From positions 227,562,043 to 227,626,042 of the forward strand of contig NC_061510.1 of the NCBI RefSeq assembly GCF_022539505.1: a stretch of 64,000 nt of DNA. Direction: 5' to 3'. Positions 60,086-64,000 of this stretch are shown one piece after another. The notes under the pieces were generated by a model that made no database searches, had not been told where the DNA came from, and was given only the letters and a program-made list of their open reading frames with translations. Made by a program: the position numbers and the translations under genes. The stretch comes from Lolium rigidum (Eukaryota; Streptophyta; Magnoliopsida; Poales; Poaceae). Each line of letters starts with the position of its first letter. Positions within the stretch are counted from its first letter, which is position 1.

Positions 60086-63000
60086 CACCCAAGGGTTGTG
60101 GGCCCACTTTGTGGCACTGGGTAGAGCCGTTTTGCACGTAAACCATGTGTGCGGGCTCCCGTGAGGTAGCTAGGCAAGGAGCACATGATTTCTTCCATGG
60201 ATGGTGATGTAAGTGGTGTTTGGATGCCATGGTGAAGCGAGATCCCAAAAGATGGGACCACCATGCACACGCGCCGTCGGACGATCCACTTGTTTTGACA
60301 CCTCGTTACGACGAGAACCCTATATTTCGGGGGTCTACACCACATGAACATGGGCATTCACACATGCACAACCCTAAACCCATGGCTAGGAGTGGGTGGG
60401 GTGACATGGTGCACCAGTGCCCACCACATGGGGTCACCCAAGGGTTGTGGGCCCACTTTGTGGCCTGGGTAGAGCCGTTTTGCACGTAAACCATGTGTGC
60501 GGGCTCCCGTGAGGTAGCTAGGCAAGGAGCACATGATTTCTTCCATGGATGGTGATGTAAGTGGTGTTTGGATGCCATGGTGAAGCAGATCCCAAAAGAT
60601 GGGACCACCATGCACACGCGCCGTCGGACGATCCATTGTTTTGACACCTCGTTCGACGAGAACCCTATATTTCGGGGGTCTACACCACATGAACATGGGC
60701 ATTCACACATGCACAACCCTAAACCCATGGCTAGGAGTGGGTGGGGTGACATGGTGCACCGGTGCCCACCACATGGGGTCACCCAAGGGTTGTGGGCCCA
60801 CTTTGTGGCTCGGGTAGAGCCGTTTTGCACGTAAACCATGTGTGCGGGCTCCGTGAGGTAGCTAGGCAAGGAGCACATGATTTCTTCCATGGATGGTGAT
60901 GTAAGTGGTGTTTGGATGCCATGGTGAAGCAGATCCCAAAAGATGGGACCACCATGCACACGCGCCGTCGGACGATCCACTTGTTTTGACACCTCGTTCT
61001 GACGAGAACCCTATATTTCAGGGGTCTACACCACATGAACATGGGCATTCACACATGCACAACCCTAAACCCATGGCTAGGAGTGGGTGGGGTGACATGG
61101 TGCACCGGTGCCCACCACATGGGGTCACCCAAGGGTTGTGGGCCCACTTTGTGGCCTCGGGTAGAGCCGTTTTGCACGTAAACCATGTGTGCGGGCTCCC
61201 GTGAGGTAGCTAGGCAAGGAGCACATGATTTCTTCCATGGATGGTGATGTAAGTGGTGTTTGGATGCCATGGTGAAGCAGATCCCAAAAGATGGGACCAC
61301 CATGCACACGCGCCGTCGGACGATCCATTGTTTTGACACCTCGTTCGACGAGAACCCTATATTTCAGGGGTCTACACCACATGAACATGGGCATTCACAC
61401 ATGCACAACCCTAAACCCATGGCTAGGAGTGGGTGGGGTGACATGGTGCACCGGTGCCCACCACATGGGGTCACCCAAGGGTTGTGGGCCCACTTTGTGG
61501 CCTGGGTAGAGCCGTTTTGCACGTAAACCATGTGTGCGGGCTCCCGTGAGGTAGCTAGGCAAGGAGCACATGATTTCTTCCATGGATGGTGATGTAAGTG
61601 GTGTTTGGATGCCATGGTGAAGCAGATCCCAAAAGATGGGACCACCATGCACACGCGCCGTCAGGGCGATCCACTGTTTTCACACCTCGTTCTGACGAGA
61701 ACCCTATATTTCAGGGGTCTACACCACATGAACATGGGCATTCACACATGCACAACCCTAAACCCATGGCTAGGAGTGGGTGGGGTGACATGGTGCACCG
61801 GTGCCCACCACATGGGGTCACCCAAGGGTTGTGGGCCCACTTTGTGGCACGGGTAGAGCCGTTTTGCACGTAAACCATGTGTGCGGGCTCCCGTGAGGTA
61901 GCTAGGCAAGGAGCACATGATTTCTTCCATGGATGGTGATGTAAGTGGTGTTTGGATGCCATGGTGAAGCAGATCCCAAAAGATGGGACCACCATGCACA
62001 CGCGCCGTCGAGACGATCCACTTGTTTTGACACCTCGTTCTGACGAGAACCCTATATTTCAGGGGTCTACACCACATGAACATGGGCATTCACACATGCA
62101 CAACCCTAAACCCATGGCTAGGAGTGGGTGGGGTGACATGGTGCACCAGTGCCCACCACATGGGGTCACCCAAGGGTTGTGGGCCCACTTTGTGGCCCGG
62201 GTAGAGCCGTTTTGCACGTAAACCATGTGTGCGGGCTCCCGTGAGGTAGCTAGGCAAGGAGCACATGATTTCTTCCATGGATGGTGATGTAAGTGGTGTT
62301 TGGATGCCATGGTGAAGCAGATCCCAAAAGATGGGACCACCATGCACACGCGCCGTCAGACGATCCATTGTTTTCACACCTCGTTCTGACGAGAACCCTA
62401 TATTTCAGGGGTCTACACCACATGCATGGGCATTCACACATGCACAACCCTAAACCCATGGCTAGGAGTGGGTGGGATGACATGGTGCACCAGTGCCCAC
62501 CACATGGGGTCACCCAAGGGTTGTGGGCCCACTTTGTGGCTCGGGTAGAGCCGTTTTGCACGTAAACCATGTGTGCGGGCTCCGGTGAGGTAGCTAGGCA
62601 AGGAGCACATGATTTCTTCCATGGATGGTGATGTAAGTGGTGTTTGGATGCCATGGTGAAGCAGATCCCAAAAGATGGGACCACCATGCACACGCGCCGT
62701 CGAGACGATCCACTTGTTTTGACACCTCGTTCGACGAGAACCCTATATTTCGGGGGTCTACACCACATGAACATGGGCATTCACACATGCACAACCCTAA
62801 ACCCATGGCTAGGAGTGGGTGGGGTGACATGGTGCACCGGTGCCCACCACATGGGGTCACCCAAGGGTTGTGGGCCCACTTTGTGGCACTGGGTAGAGCC
62901 GTTTTGCACGTAAACCATGTGTGCGGGCTCCCGTGAGGTAGCTAGGCAAGGAGCACATGATTTCTTCCATGGATGGTGATGTAAGTGGTGTTTGGATGCC

Positions 63001-64000
63001 ATGGTGAAGCAGATCCCAAAAGATGGGACCACCATGCACACGCGCCGTCGGACGATCCACTTGTTTTGACACCTCGTTACGACGAGAACCCTATATTTCG
63101 GGGGTCTACACCACATGAACATGGGCATTCACACATGCACAACCCTAAACCCATGGCTAGGAGTGGGTGGGGTGACAGGGTGCACCGGTGCCCACCACAT
63201 GGGGTCACCCAAGGGTTGTGGGCCCACTTTGTGGCCTGGGTAGAGCCGTTTTGCACGTAAACCATGTGTGCGGGCTCCCGTGAGGTAGCTAGGCAAGGAG
63301 CACATGATTTCTTCCATGGATGGTGATGTAAGTGGTGTTTGGATGCCATGGTGAAGCAGATCCCAAAAGATGGGACCACCATGCACACGCGCCGTCGGAC
63401 GATCCACTTGTTTTGACACCTCGTTCGACGAGAACCCTATATTTCGGGGGTCTACACCACATGAACATGGGCATTCACACATGCACAACCCTAAACCCAT
63501 GGCTAGGAGTGGGTGGGGTGACATGGTGCACCGGTGCCCACCACATGGGGTCACCCAAGGGTTGTGGGCCCACTTTGTGGCCTGGGTAGAGCCGTTTTGC
63601 ACGTAAACCATGTGTGCGGGCTCCCGTGAGGTAGCTAGGCAAGGAGCACATGATTTCTTCCATGGATGGTGATGTAAGTGGTGTTTGGATGCCATGGTGA
63701 AGCGAGATCCCAAAAGATGGGACCACCATGCACACGCGCCGTCGGACGATCCATTGTTTTGACACCTCGTTCGACGAGAACCCTATATTTCGGGGGTCTA
63801 CACCACATGAACATGGGCATTCACACATGCACAACCCTAAACCCATGGCTAGGAGTGGGTGGGGTGACATGGTGCACCGGTGCCCACCACATGGGGTCAC
63901 CCAAGGGTTGTGGGCCCACTTTGTGGCACGGGTAGAGCCGTTTTGCACGTAAACCATGTGTGCGGGCTCCCGTGAGGTAGCTAGGCAAGGAGCACATGAT
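60086..64000 (+). repeat. Tandem satellite-like array, ~346-bp unit
   Basis: CACCCAAGGGTTGTGGGCCC marks the unit starts at 60,086, 60,435, 60,780, 61,126, 61,472, 61,819, 62,167, 62,511, 62,858, 63,206, 63,552 and 63,898, giving spacings of 344-349 bp: eleven full units and one cut by the window end. Units are almost identical, and differences are mainly one- to three-base indels at about five fixed sites. Repeated open frames on both strands are a by-product of periodicity. I cannot match the unit to a named Triticeae satellite from memory. Confidence 0.95.

Noticed and set aside
60085..63957. Dozens of repeated open frames on both strands in the tandem array
   Set aside because: All are periodic by-products of a 346-bp unit. 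They change frame with one-base indels between units, so no protein is being conserved.
60086..64000. CRISPR-like regular repeats
   Set aside because: The whole unit is repeated without unique spacers, and the sequence is plant nuclear DNA.

Overview
This is plant nuclear DNA, almost certainly from a Triticeae grass (wheat, barley or a relative). It has spliced GT-AG genes, a polyubiquitin gene with a 5'-UTR intron, a grass-specific PIR2/DUF3615-type gene, an RPM1-like NLR fragment, and dense nested transposons, including an Athila-lineage LTR element whose LTR begins TGATACGTCTCCAACG. No prokaryotic feature is present. All intron and exon edges below were read by eye from splice motifs and reading-frame continuity.

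Layout. 0.4-7.9 kb: a complete but pol-less LTR retrotransposon, with a Mutator-type MITE inside it. 8.9-12.3 kb: an apparently intact three-exon PIR2-like/DUF3615 gene. 13.6-15.4 kb: an NLR C-terminal LRR remnant, frameshifted and split by a 5'-truncated LINE with perfect target-site duplication. 16.7-18.5 kb: polyubiquitin (minus strand, three units). 19.2-20.5 kb: GC-rich retroposon-like DNA.

20.5-39.4 kb is a stack of nested DNA transposons. An unclassified outer element holds a Harbinger-like element (21,813-32,069, TAA duplication), which in turn holds a 9.2-kb Mutator-like element (MULE-1, 22,744-31,975). The same outer element also holds a second, cleanly bounded MULE (MULE-2, 33,105-39,230, 162-bp terminal inverted repeats, perfect 9-bp target duplication). 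MULE-1 carries a decayed MURA-type transposase plus three cargo genes: a plant-mobile-domain (PMD) gene and two small genes, one of them behind a cluster of E2F-type sites. MULE-2 carries a transposase broken by one in-frame TGA and, convergent to it, an intact GRF zinc-finger gene with a C-terminal membrane helix. A long inverted repeat lies between the two.

39.4-41.5 kb holds a second copy of the outer element family. 41.7-45.5 kb holds a two-domain DJ-1/PfpI gene (minus) wrecked by a frameshift and by two retroposon tails. 48.3-56.7 kb holds a decayed FAR1-like transposase (plus), a decayed Ulp1/SENP-like protease of the type carried by plant MULEs (minus) and a B3-like gene (minus). A head-to-head promoter with three site II motifs separates the B3-like gene from an intact coiled-coil, C-terminal-membrane-helix gene (plus). 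57.8-59.4 kb has an acidic Ser/Asp-rich minus-strand gene with two frameshifts and an unrecognised, apparently intact 141-residue gene with a clear TATA box. From 60,086 to the window end runs a tandem array of a ~346-bp unit, which continues beyond the window.

The theme is cargo. Within about 35 kb there are three sets of Mutator-superfamily transposase genes, each beside a different group of accessory genes (PMD plus two small proteins; GRF zinc finger; Ulp1 plus possibly B3). Most are decayed. The intact ones worth attention are the GRF-membrane protein, the coiled-coil membrane protein and the 141-residue orphan.
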